Source: Myoxocephalus aenaeus
Lineage: Eukaryota > Chordata > Actinopteri > Perciformes > Cottidae
DNA length: 64,000 nt
Assembly: GCA_038501785.1 (NCBI GenBank)
Contig: JBAMJR010000009.1
Span: 6,068,001-6,132,000 of the forward strand
Direction of reading: 5' to 3'
Each line of letters begins with the position of its first letter. The first letter of the stretch is position 1. The notes below the pieces were generated by a model. It searched no databases, was not told the DNA's origin, and saw nothing but the letters and a program-made list of their open reading frames with translations. Shown here piece after piece: positions 34,267 through 46,053 of this stretch. The position numbers and the translations under genes are program-made.

Positions 34267-34714
34267 CGAAGGGACTACCTTGTGCGTGTGGAAAACGGGG
34301 ACTAACCCTGTTGACACGGGGGTCAAAAGCCCATCGCTGTGCCTCATAAGCATGATCGTAGAACACACTGCACGTGGATGTGTATTGATGTCTCGGTTGG
34401 TGCTATTTTCAGTGTACTGTCCTGGTAAAAGGGTCAGGGTGAAGCTAACCTCGGGGCACTAACGGGGACATGTGCTGGATCGATGTGTTCAAACTGGAGT
34501 CCTAGTTTGCAACGGTATCGAAATAGTGTCGGCTACATTTGCACGGCGGGGTCTCACAGTGAGCCGGCGGTGTCTCCACAGATGAGTCCGCGGCTCCACG
34601 CTGAAGCGCTTGAGACGAGGACCCTAGAAAACGTGAAAAGTCGTCGGGTTTTTGTCTTTCCATTTGATGAAAGGAACCCTACAAACCGCTTTTTCGTCGA
34701 CTATCCACTGACAG

Positions 34715-34735
34715 ATGATGAGAATAATGATGTGA
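34715..34735 (+). promoter_or_regulatory. gja10: Possible six-codon uORF just before the gja10 start
   Basis: ATGATGAGAATAATGATGTGA contains four in-frame ATGs and ends seven bases before the gja10 ATG, in another frame. It would be in the mRNA if the 5' UTR intron ends at the AG at 34714, which has the best pyrimidine tract upstream. If the AG at 34738 is used, the uORF is removed. Confidence 0.35.
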
Positions 34736-34742
34736 CAGAAGA

Positions 34743-37700
34743 ATGGGGGATTGGAACTTATTAGGGAGCATTTTAGAAGAGGTCCACATTCACTCCACCA
34801 TCGTGGGAAAGATCTGGCTCACCATCCTCTTCATTTTCCGCATGCTCGTGCTCGGCGTGGCCGCCGAGGACGTGTGGGACGACGAGCAGACCGAGTTTGT
34901 CTGCAACACGGAGCAGCCCGGTTGCAAGAGCGTCTGCTACGACCAGGCGTTCCCCATCTCCCTCATCCGCTACTGGGTGCTGCAGGTCATCTTCGTGTCC
35001 TCCCCGTCCCTGGTCTACATGGGCCACGCGTTGTACCGCTTGAGGACCCTCGAGAAGGAGCGGCACAGGAAGAAAGCCTCGCTGAAGGCCGAGCTGGAGG
35101 GGACGCACCCCGTCCAGGAGGACCACAAGAGGATCGAGCGGGAGCTCAGGAAGCTGGACGAGCAGAAGAGAGTGAGGAAGGCTCCCCTGAGGGGCTCGTT
35201 GCTGCGCACGTACGTTTTCCATATCTTAACCAGGTCTGTGGTGGAGGTGGGATTCATCATAGGCCAGTGCGCTCTGTACGGCATTGGACTGTCTCCTCTG
35301 TACAAATGCGAGAGGTTGCCTTGCCCCAACAGTGTGGATTGTTTTGTGTCGCGGCCCACCGAGAAGAACATCTTCATGGTGTTCATGCTGGTCATTGCCG
35401 GAGTCTCTTTGTTCCTCAACCTACTGGAGATCTTCCACCTGGGGGTGAAGAAGATCAAGCAGAGTTTGTACGGCTACAAATACGGGGACGACGACAGCGT
35501 GTACAGGTCGAAGAAGAACTCCATGGTGCAGCAGGTCTGCATGCTTGGCAACTCCTCGCCGCAGAGGTTGATGCAGCTCACGCAGATGACCTGCCCCGCC
35601 GCCTCAGACGCTTACAGGCAGCCTTTGGATCTGGGCCCGGGCAGTTGCCGCCAGCAGCCCGGGCAAACGTACCCACCGAGCCAAGGAGACGGCCAAGGTC
35701 GGCCGGACAACCGGAAGCCCTCGTGCAGCAGCGACGAGTCGAACGGAGCTCACGCCGCGGGCCGGCCGCAGTACGCGGGGCCTCGGCCCACGCTGATGGG
35801 CGGCCACATGGAGATCCCGGCCGCCATGAGGAAGCAGAGCAAGGTGAGCGCTTGCAAGGAGCTCAGCGACATGAGCGATTCGCCGGAGAGCGACTACCAC
35901 CCCACGGCCAGGAAGTGCAGCTTCATGTCCCGGGGACTGTCGGAGCCGACCAGTCCGTCCGACAGCGTCGACTCCCACAGCGGAGCGGACGTCGAGGCCC
36001 AGCACTTCAACCAGGGGGAGAGTCCGGCGGTGACCCCGCCGCCTCCAGCCGGCGGGAGGAGGATGTCCATGGTGAGAGCAAAAGAAAAATGGTCATCCGG
36101 TCATGTTTTGTCGGGTTCCCCCTAAGGCAGGGATACGCAACTTGCTTCGCAAGGGGGCCAATTTGCTAAATGATGGTAGGCCAGTGGCCATATTTATCAG
36201 GATTCTTTTTTTATAAACAATAAAAGGCCCATAACAATTTTTTCTTCCAAATTCTGACCCTCCCCTGGCACTTTGTATTAACAAGTCTATTTCGATGCTT
36301 CTTTTTAATGCACTCTGGCACCTAAAGGGCGAGATACTCAGGGCATAACATCATTTTTTATGCACTGATACATTTTGAGATTTTTGACCTATTTTGAATG
36401 ATTTTTCCATTACGTGTCTACTAAAAGAAAGTAAAACATCCAACATAGACATTTATGTGTTTATTTTAATGTCTAATGTCTGTTTGCGTCTGTAGATTTC
36501 TCCTAAATTCCCCAAAAGACCGCCTTAAATAACGCCTAATTTTCATTGTAATACAAAACATAGTTGTAATAATGTAAACACAATCTAAGTAATCAACTGA
36601 GAAAAGCTTCATGGTGATATAGATCAGTTAAAGTGTGTGGAATTTTAAAGTACATATGTTTAAAAGACGTTTTCTCTTACTGCCCTAGAGCAACAACTGT
36701 GTGACAGTATAGTACACTGATGGTAATGAAGTAGTACAGTCGCTAGTAAAGTGTAACTTAACATCAGGCTGAAATACAACGTCTCACTTATGGAAGATTA
36801 AAAAATGCCTAAAGTCAAACGGATCAAACAAAGAACATACAATAACACGTTTTCCTTTTGATGTATGGCAATGAGGACACTGACCAGTGTTGATTGTGTT
36901 TGTGACATGGCGTCTCCTTTTCAAAGAGAAAAGGCTCCCTCCCAGAGCTTTTTATTTAGTGGTGGCAGGTCTTTGGTTCCCTCTGCTGGACGCCACTGAA
37001 TAGTGACTTCATTTCACAATGAAAACTGCATTCAGTTATTAAAGGCGGAGGCCCTCGTGACATGTTTTTCCATTTAATTATGACAGTAAAGTCATACATG
37101 AAAAGCAAACACACTTTATTGTATTTTTTGTTTCATTGATTCATCTTTATTTAGACGTATAAAAACGTCCATATTAATTTGGCCTCTCTCATTGAAAGAC
37201 TTTTCTCTGTGCACGGTCAGAGGTGTGCGCTCTTGCACCTGTAACCACGCCCACCGGTGATGTCACAGTGTACCGACTCACCTTGGCGTGGAACTCCGCT
37301 TACTTGTGAGATGAGGTGAGATGACCTTAGACAAAGCAAAGAAACTCAAATCTACGGCGTGAAATCTGCAAAAATGATGTACTTTTGAGTTCATGTAGAA
37401 CCCCAAAATCAAATTGTAGGTTGTTGTTTTTTTACCTGCCTTTTCTATCTTGTTTAAATGTTTTGATACAAATGGACCTCGTAACCCTTATTAACTTGAA
37501 CATTTGTAAGGAATATGGGACATGTCTTACATGTCAGGTCAAGGTCACACGTGTAGCACACCACAGGAGATTGGCAAATAAAAAAACGCGGCGGTAATTT
37601 GGCTCTTAACAACCGAGTCTCCTCCTTGAATTCGTCGTCTGACAAATTCGGCAGCCTTGCCGACAGAAGTCTCCTTAAACATTTACGTTGGTTTGGTTGG

Positions 37701-37998
37701 TGTTACGTTTGTAAATTGCGCTTCTTCTTCGGTGGTACCGAACGTACCGATCTAGCGACGGCCGTCTGGCGCGGTAAGAAGTGTTTCCCTGTTGCACCTG
37801 CAAAACCACACCCACCAGTGATGTCACGAGGTCCTGACACGCCTACATCACTGAGAGAAAACAAGATCTTCAGCTGCTGCTAGAGGAATGTGTTTGTGTC
37901 TGCGATTTGAATGCTAACCATGCTTTCTCCACACATCTTTCTTTCTTTCTTTCTTTCAGAGCATGATTCTGGAGCTGTCCTCTATCATGAAGAAATAA
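34743..37998 (+). CDS. gja10: Gap junction alpha-10-type connexin (Cx52.6/Cx55.5/Cx57/Cx62 group)
   Basis: Two coding exons, 34743-36071 and 37960-37998 (TAA), give 455 residues. The product starts MGDWNLLGSILEEVHIHSTI, the classic connexin N-terminal helix. Extracellular loop 1 has Cys 54, 61 and 65 (C-x6-C-x3-C) and loop 2 has CERLPC..VDC (C-x4-C-x5-C). Four membrane spans surround a basic, Lys/Glu-rich cytoplasmic loop, and the tail is long and Ser/Pro-rich. Connexins of this group assemble hexameric hemichannels; in fish and mouse they are known from retinal horizontal cells. The main exon ends at ATG|GTGAGA (36071). Reading on would add 18 intronic codons and a stop, but the small terminal exon gives the family-like end SMSMILELSSIMKK. 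Teleosts have several genes of this type, so the exact paralog name is uncertain. Confidence 0.93.
36072..37959 (+). other. gja10: gja10 intron, including a possible hAT-like end and a duplicated 40-bp motif
   Basis: From 36126, CAGGGATACGCAACTTGC followed by GGGGGCCAATTTGCTAA resembles the end of a hAT-type fish repeat, but I could not find its partner end. Near-repeats of TTGCACCTG..CCCACC(G/A)GTGATGTCAC occur at about 37233 and 37791. The rest is A/T-rich. Confidence 0.45.
37960..37998 (+). other. gja10: gja10 terminal micro-exon (12 codons plus stop)
   Basis: After a CTTT-repeat pyrimidine tract (37937-37957) and an AG acceptor, the exon reads SMILELSSIMKK then TAA, in phase with the main exon. 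From memory, Cx57-type connexin genes place their last few residues on a separate small exon, so this fits the family. Confidence 0.8.
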
Positions 37999-38605
37999 AT
38001 TGAAAGTGACCGAGTTTTGGGACACGGGGGCTCAAAAGGGACCGATGGATCCTGATCGCAAAGGGAGCTTCGTCCCGTCTCTCATCTGTAACTTTGTGTT
38101 TTCGCAGCACGTGTGCAGAGTTGGGATGAGAGCGCGTTGGTGTGTGCAGTTTATATGTATTGTGCCTGAACAAGAGCTTCAGCTCAAACATGATAACTGC
38201 TAATACAAATGATATCTCCAGCCTGATTACTTTTGTATTGATAGTTTGCAAGCCACTTGCTGAATGAAATATGAATCAAGATTATTAAATTTGTCTCAAA
38301 GCATATATGACTGCTCATATAATGAGACCAAAGGCCTGCTGCAAAGGATGTTTGATGTTTGACCACAAAAAAAAAGATGAGGGAACTCCCTCCCCAACAG
38401 TTTATGGTTGAGCATACAGAACGAGCTGGAGGAAAAAGGGCTCTTCAAATTTAGCATTTTCTTTTTTTAAACTGAGAGTAGCCTGAATATATCTCACAAA
38501 TGTAAGCTTTTATTGAGGAAATGTTTTTCTTTCTTCTTTTTTCTTTCTATTAAACAACTCGGGACCGGATTGTTTTGTCAGAGTGGTATGTGGTTCGGTC
38601 TAAAC

Positions 38606-39588
38606 CAGTGATTCTCAACTGGTGGGTCGCGGACCCTTTTTCAGTGGGTCGCGTTTTCAGTTGCCTGAAAAAGAAAAAGAAAAAAGAAAGAAAAAAAAAG
38701 CTCTTTTTTTTTTTTTTTCATCCTGTGGTTTTATTTTGAAAGGACTTTTTTATGCAGCGGAGTGTCGTTATATTGCCGGCTCTGGTTTCAACTGGCTTTG
38801 CACTTGTCCCTCCATGTTTTCAGCAGTGTGTGCCAGGTTGGGTCAAACCATCCTGATATGGGGGAGACTCTGGGTTTTTAGGATAATTTAATTAAACAGC
38901 CTACTGAATATAACATTGACAACTGATGGCGCTGCCTGCATGACAGGAAAAAACTCTGGGGTTAGGAGGAGAATTGAGTGCTGCTTAATTGTCTGTAAAT
39001 CACAATGTTTTTCAGTATTTACTGATGAGGTAATCACAAGAGAAGTTAATGTTGTATATATGAATCCTTTTGAATTCCACTTTTGTTTAATTTATTTTGA
39101 GTTAGTGGAAAAGCTGCTCCTCAACACAGTGACGTGTTCCACAGTAAAGTGTTTGTCATAGATTCAGTGAGTGTGTGTTCTCAGTTAAAGTTAGGTCATT
39201 TCAGTCTTTTTGAAACTACTTCTTAGTTGTTGGACTGTTTGTGCATGAAAGCTGTTGAGTCTGTTTAAAAATAGCTGAAGATTCTGAATAGTTATATATG
39301 TTGTAATACCTCGTGTCCTGAAGATGCAGTTTTAGTTTTTTAATTAAAATGCAGCTAATTGAGTGTAAAAGGGAATAGTTCCCTCTCTATCATCGCCACC
39401 AGCTGCTCGTTTTGGTTATTAAACTTGTTTTTGTGTTAGCATACATATTCTGTACTATCTCAGGTTCAAACTGCACCATCTTTTCATTAAATACATTGGA
39501 GAAGTTGAGAATGTTCCTCGATTTGGGTCGCGGCTTGTCATTCAGGGATGATAGTGGGTCCCGGAGCCAGACCAGTTGAGAACCACTG
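38606..39588 (+). mobile_element. hAT transposon relic with 8-bp target duplication and transposase trace
   Basis: The left end is CAGTGATTCTCAACTGGTGG and the right end, inverted, is CAGTGGTTCTCAACTGGTCT. The perfect 8-bp repeat GTCTAAAC flanks both sides (38598-38605, 39589-39596). Inside, a frame reads DGAACMTGKNSGVRRRIECC, resembling the DGAAAMTG..SGV block of ZBED/SCAND3-type hAT transposases, followed by a decayed tail. Most of the transposase is missing, so the copy is dead. It is 600 bp past the gja10 stop. Confidence 0.88.
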
Positions 39589-40011
39589 GTCTAAACATTA
39601 CTGGAAGATATCTCTATTGCATTATGGGTAAAGTGTAAACAGACCAACCACATGAGGCAATCTGTGGTTCTCTGCAGACAACTAATGAGAAAAAGTGGAG
39701 GCTGGAAAAACACAGACACACCAACCAGTTGTCAGTCTTGCATGACCTTATATATTCTGTCCCCTGCTGGCCAATCAGGGAGGACCTATGGAATCAGCGC
39801 CCCTTTAACCAGGTACTGTCAATCTCCCATCATTTGGATCGTATGTCCCCTTACAGAAAACCTGTGTGAGCAGAAAGATATTTATAAAACATCACGAGGT
39901 CACAGCTCATCTAAAAAAAAGGCATCCTAAAGGGACGGATATCTCCCACAACATTTTCGCCGCGTCTTTGCAAGAACAGCCACAAAACACAGAACGTGAT
40001 ATGCATGTTTC

Positions 40012-40017
40012 TTTATT
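40012..40017 (-). terminator. bach2: Candidate distal poly(A) signal of bach2
   Basis: AATAAA on the minus strand, with a TG-containing stretch downstream. It is the last convincing signal before the A/T-poor segment and hAT relic at 38606-39588. Confidence 0.35.
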
Positions 40018-41043
40018 TCATAAAGAGAAATGGTGTCTAGACAAAAGAGTCATTTATATAACGCTAGCAATTGAAATGAATGAAAATGGGGTTTGCACAA
40101 TACCGTATTTACAATGGTTATTAAGTCATTTTAATTAATTAGGGTCATGTAGCATTTAAAAATTATAAAGGTAAGAACTCTTAGTAGAGAATAAGCAAAT
40201 AACAGCCATTTCAAATTGACAATATTAACACAAAACAGTCATCTAGAAAAATGAAAGGAAAAAAAAGACAACTTGAACTACGATCTTTTAAGAGCTATTA
40301 CATAAAAAATGGATGCACCAAAATCTACTAATACAATAATCCATATAATCTGTGTAAAAAGCATGTAGAAAAAACACCTGATGCAGTTTGCTGATACAGT
40401 CATTGACCAGTTATGAGAGGTATGAAGGATTTCACAGGTAGATAAGTGTAAGAAAGTCCGCACTGGTGACTCAGGGATGGGGCCCCGGGCCCCTGCATAC
40501 ACTCACTTCACTTGAATTTGAACTATGGCCTCTGCAAGTTCTAAGGCAAATATCGGAGGTGCACTTGTATCCATGTAATGCTGACCCATCCCAAGAGCTC
40601 GTCTGTCTCTTTACACAACAACCGAGAACCAGTCCAATTGAGCCGAGCGATTTTTACATGGCAAAAAAAAAATATTGATCAAACATGACACCCCTTTGTA
40701 AACATTTTCCTTTTCTTTCTTTTTTTTTTACTCAATGATCTCAGGTTGCGCATTTCAACCAGGATACCAGATTTCTTTTTGTTGCATTTTTTTTTTTTCA
40801 ATACAGTTGCAATCTGTGAGAAAGGCATGTTTTTGTTCATATTCTTTCATAGAACAACCTTTGGAGTTGAAAAGCCAGTGTTTGTTTCAGAGAAGCAGCA
40901 GCAACCAAACAAAACAAATACAAAGCAAAAAAAAAAGGTACGAGCATTTAATAACAGCAGCCCCAATCTGCTGCATAAAAAAAAAAAAGCACCTGGAGGA
41001 TCAAATTTGAGGTGTTCATGCTTATTATTACTGTAACTTCATT

Positions 41044-41478
41044 TTAAAGCTGCACTAATCAATATATTAATGGATGTCTAATGTGTAAAAGGGTTGCCCG
41101 TAGCTATGAACCAGCAGAAAGAAATATCAACAACGCCGCTTCCCTTCAGTTCGGCAGCGCTTTTTCGCCTCTTTTAGCTCAATTTGTTTTCCCACCGGCA
41201 TCGGTATGTTTTTCTCAGGAGTTGGTGGAGACCAAAGCAGAGCTAAAAGAAGAGCGAATGCTGGACTTACATTCATCAGGTGGACACGAACACAACATCA
41301 AATGAAGGATAATGTTGCCCCGTGTCGGCTCCGTGTGAAAGTGGGCAACCCTTTGCTAAGTTGTCAGCCATTAAAGCTTAATAAGGTGATAATATGTCAA
41401 TGTTGTGTTTACAGCTTGTTCTGCTGCCCCCACGTGGCCACAAAAAGAAAAGAAAAAAATCAATTAATGCAGCTTTAA
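41044..41478. mobile_element. MITE with TTAAAGCTGCA ends inside the inferred bach2 3' UTR
   Basis: The left end TTAAAGCTGCACTAATCAAT and the right end, inverted TTAAAGCTGCATTAATTGAT, match in 17 of 20 bases. TTAA at each tip may be a target duplication or part of the repeat. No coding content. Confidence 0.7.
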
Positions 41479-42453
41479 GTAATACTAATAAATTCCTTTT
41501 TAAAGGACTCAGACAAAATAAATCTGCTCAAGAGTGACACCAAAGGTAATTTCAATTTAAATGATAAAAAAAAAAAAAAAACACACAAAAAAACTCATTA
41601 ACTTGATTTTAACTTCTAGTTGTATCTAGCCATGCATATGGGTTTGGTTTTATTCACCAAGGATTTGAGATTGCCTGACGAAAAAGAAAAAAAAAATAGC
41701 AATGTGAGCACCACAAAGGAAATTCCTCCACTGTATGAGAGCAAAAGGCAGATATCCCATGAGAGCAATATCCCCAAAATCCTGCATCAAATAAAACCCA
41801 AACCCAAACATGACTAGATGCCACGAGACGCAGGCAAGAATTGTATATGAATTTATTCTTTTTTTTAATTAAAGCTTGAACTTGACCCCCTTTAACAACC
41901 AGCGGTGTGTGGCGTAAAAAGGGATGCTGCCTGTTACTGCACTTTGAGCAAAAAAAAGGTCGGTGTTGGAGCATGCAAGCAAGACTCGGGGAGCTTAGAG
42001 GTCTGGATGAAAAGCTTTTCTGACTGCAGAGAGCGCTTTAGGAGCCCGTTTATCCTGTCATCATAGCTTGAAGAAGGGATCGAAGGGGTTTTGTTAAGGT
42101 TAATTAACAACATTCCACAGGTATGAAAGAAATTCTTCTATATGCAAAAACAACGTGGTCATTGTGGTATTTGTCAGGACATCTGAGGAGACACCCGGAG
42201 GGGCGGGGGCAATAGTTTTGCTACAACACACATTCATTTTTCTTCCGGACAGAAAGAGGGCGTCCTCGATTTTAAGATCAAAGCTTTATATGAAAAAAGC
42301 ACGCGAGTAGAAAAATGAGTTGCATAACGTTTGCAGAAAAAGAAGAAGCTCTTGTGATGTCGATGGTTCCACTTGGTAGTTTTCTGGCGTGAGCGTGGTT
42401 AAAATCTCCACACGGAAGACAAAATGTCGATGAAGAACTACTGCCCCTATGTG

Positions 42454-42510
<57 letters not shown>

Positions 42511-45059
42511 TGGGTCTCTGTACCGGTCGTTTGAGAATTTAAAGACAAGTTTATAGAATACACTTACTCTGCTCGGCTGCATAACAGAAAACGGTCTCAC
42601 ACGAGACATCAAATTTGAAACGACATCTAAAAATGTACATCAATTAAAGTCAGGGGGAAAACATTTCCAAACACTTCATCCAAACTTTTAAAGCCCCAAC
42701 CCCAGATTTATTTGGCCGATAAAAATAGCTTCTTTTTTTGGGAGGGTGGGGGGAATAAAATTCTTTTAGCTTATTAATAATATTTAAGAGGAATACACAA
42801 CGGGGCCTTTTTCTTTCCTTCTTTGTGCGATTAATTTGCACGTCGATATATTTTTTTAAACCCTTGCAGTTGTTACTTTCACATATTACGAGGCGCCATT
42901 TTTCTTAGCTTTAGCACCGCGAATTGAAGGCTTCAACCAGTCAGGCTGCGCAAAATATTGACATATTCTCAGCGTCCATTACAGTGTACAACAACGTAGT
43001 CCGAACCAAGACGGCCACCTTTGTCACCCCTTTCAAATCTTGACAAAGGCAGCGGCAGACCAGACCCCCTGCTTCTGTTCTTACCTTTCACAATAAAAGC
43101 CCTAGACATATACTCGAATGAACATTCACGCCGTTTATTAGCCATGCCCCCGGTGTGTTTAGTAAAGTAAAGCATGGCGAGGCCAGTGAACTTCAGAAAA
43201 TCACGCCGTCCTCTTTCCAGAAAGACAAAAGAGATGCCGCCGTTGTACAGAAGCTAGCAGAACAACGGCTAGCTAACTGGGTTAGCCACATTAGCGTCAG
43301 TTCTCAATTAAGCTAACGAGCGGTCGCCATTTTGGATTGGGACTTTGAAAAAATAAACAGAGCGATGAATAAAGCTTCACATTCCAATTGGTTCCAACCA
43401 GTTTGTGCTAGAAGCCTGCGGTGCGGCGAGGGTTGAGATAATTCAGCCCGTCTTGGCCGTTTTATACATAGAAATTCGACAAAATAAAAATATCATTTTC
43501 ACATAAGCTAAAGACAAACTAACTAGGCCTACTACGGCTGTAGGCGGCATGCACGCACGTCACAAAGGAGGATGCTCAAAAAACAAATGCACGGCCGGGG
43601 CAAGACGTGTTACTTACTTATCTTAACATGATTGTTACGCAATCACTGGGACGACACACACACACTGCGTTTGCGTCAAACGAAACCCGAGTTAGCTTAT
43701 TCACTTCCCAAGGAGAACATGTTCCAGTGCGAGGCGTGAACGCTCTCCCACTGGAACATTAGCTTCTTTTGACGTTTCGGCTTTCAGACGTGGTTTCTTC
43801 ATAAAAGAGCTTTTTGAATTGTGTAATTATTATGATCATATCGACGAGATGTTTCCTCTCTAAGTGCTCTAGTCTGAGACTTTTTAAGGGGTCCGACAGA
43901 AAAAGACGAAGTGCTAAATGGCGCTGAGCGCTCAGGGCTGGAAACAAAGTGCCTGATTTAAGTCAATCATTTTTCATTCCGGATGAAATTATTGAATTTT
44001 TTCCGCTGTCTCTATCAAACGGCAACACCGCAGCATGTCTGTCGAGAGTGTAAACACAAATAGCGTCTTCAAATACTGACGAAAAAGAAAGAAGAGATTT
44101 TCTCCGAACGACACAAGGGCAGAACTTTTTTTTTTCTTTTTCTTTTTTTTCACATTTTAAAGAGGAGTCTTGAATGTCTAACTTTTAAACATGCATGGGG
44201 CTCCAGAATTGTACGCGCGCGTTGACGCGTTGTGTCTGTGTGCTGCACCTGTGTGTCTGCATTGTGTATCGAGCCGATTTCCTGAGTATAAGAACGATCA
44301 CCTTGGTGGGTGGGGCGTTCGTTAGGCAGGACAGGAAACAGCAAAACATTTTCCCTCAGCAAAAAAAATTTAAAAAAGGTGCTTGATGACAAAGAAAATT
44401 AAAAAAGAAACATCTAAGCCTCTACCTGTACAAAACCACTGTTACAGTCATCATGCTCCATACTATGTACATTTCTGCCAAACAAGCACTTGAAAGTCAC
44501 CGGTACAACATCCAAATACAATGGTATTGCTGATGAGTGGGAAATAAAAAATAGCCATTTAACTGCCTGTAAAAAAAAAAAAACTTTTTCCTTTCAATTC
44601 AGTGCTGAGGAAGGCAAAGGAGGAATGTTTTCAGGTTACAGCCTGTACAAAGTTCTCCCGCACGGAAATACAAACGCGTGGAGACATTTTTTTTTTGTTG
44701 GTTGTCGTTTTTTTTTTGCATATGAACATTTTACCGTCTGACTGCGTCTCGACTTCCCCGTCTGTGCAGAAGCTGTGTTCTCATTTTTCATGAATTAGGT
44801 TGAACATTCCGAGGATTTCTTTCTTTCTTTCTTTCTTCTTCTTTTTTTTTGTTTGTTTCGTTGTTATTGTTTTTCCTGAGTTTGAATTGCTGTGACGAAA
44901 AGGGCCACTGAGATATCGCGAGAGTAGAACCGAGAGAGGGAAAAGAGAGCGAGAGGTAGAGAAGATCGATAGAGAAAAAAGTGAGTGAAAAAAAATAACA
45001 AAATAAAAATAACAAAAGAGCAGAAATAGAAAAGGCAGGAACAGAGATACTGTCGGTAC

Positions 45060-45093
<34 letters not shown>

Positions 45094-45480
45094 AAAGAGA
45101 GCTGCTGTTTAGGTCCGATGAGGTTTAACTTTGAGTTGTGACTCGCGGAGAACAGAAGGCTCCGCCGTGGAGGTTGCTGCCGGGCGAGTATAGCACCATT
45201 GTACGTGTTTTGGTGAGAAGTTCCCACTCCGTCATGGTAAGAGGAGAGAATACCTGGAGAACAGTATTGCTGCTGTTAAGACAACTTTAGTGTCGACCAT
45301 TCAAAAAAAAGACATAAATACAAACAAAGCTTGTTTTTCAGTGAACACTGGCAGAGGCTGACCGTCTCAGCGACCCCGGAGAGAGAGAGAGAGAGAGCGG
45401 GGGGTTGTCAGAAGAGTAAAATTAAATAATAAAAAATAAAAATAAAGTAAAATACGACGACACAATTGAACCACCGCTAC

Positions 45481-45779
45481 TCAGTCCGTCCTTGGCTGCT
45501 CGTCAGTTGTACATTTGTCAGTCATTTCCTGGCAAAAATCCACCGTCACCGCCTGGTTGGACTTCCCCACGGGCAGCCCCGACTTTGTGTACACGCCGGC
45601 ATCCGGGCCGTCCATGTCCCCGTCATCCGCCCCGTTCCTGACGGCCGAGTCGGGCTCGCTCTCCGAGGGCCCGTCGGGCGACCCGTGGAGGCTGGGCTCC
45701 GGCGTGGCCGAGGCCGAGCGGCCGGTGAGGTCGATGCTGGTGTCGTTGGCGCCGTTGTGGTTGTTGGCGGGCTTAGGCT

Positions 45780-45810
<31 letters not shown>

Positions 45811-45978
45811 GGGCTGCAGCACGGGGCAGTAGTGGTTCAGGGACTGGACCTGCTCGGGGCTCAGCTGGACGTCCCGGCACACCTCCTGCGACAGGCAGGA
45901 GAAGTTCTCCCACAGCTCGCCCATGCACGCCTTCAGCTGGTTCCTCTCCGTCAGCAGCTTCTCCTTCTCGCACACCTG

Positions 45979-46053
<75 letters not shown>

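Larger units (their letters stand above)
39995..45480 (-). other. bach2: Inferred long 3' UTR of bach2
   Basis: No other gene is visible between the bach2 stop and 39995, where a minus-strand AATAAA (40012-40017) sits within ATGAAATAAAG. A 3' UTR of several kb is known for human BACH2. The stretch holds a (GT)n array at 42455-42509, a (GA)n at 45062-45091, a MITE at 41044-41478, many short A or T runs, and a block at 43250-43340 with GCTAGC/GTTAGC words. The extent is inferred; nearer poly(A) sites are possible. Confidence 0.45.

Noticed and set aside
36072..36125. The 18-codon extension of the gja10 main exon (VRAKEK...)
   Set aside because: It starts at a GT donor (GTGAGA), does not resemble connexin ends, and the in-phase exon at 37960 gives a family-like C terminus.
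34751..36169. A 472-codon frame overlapping gja10 in another frame
   Set aside because: It is an out-of-frame shadow of the GC-rich connexin exon: composition is Arg/Gly/His-rich, with no family resemblance, while the 34743 frame is an unmistakable connexin.
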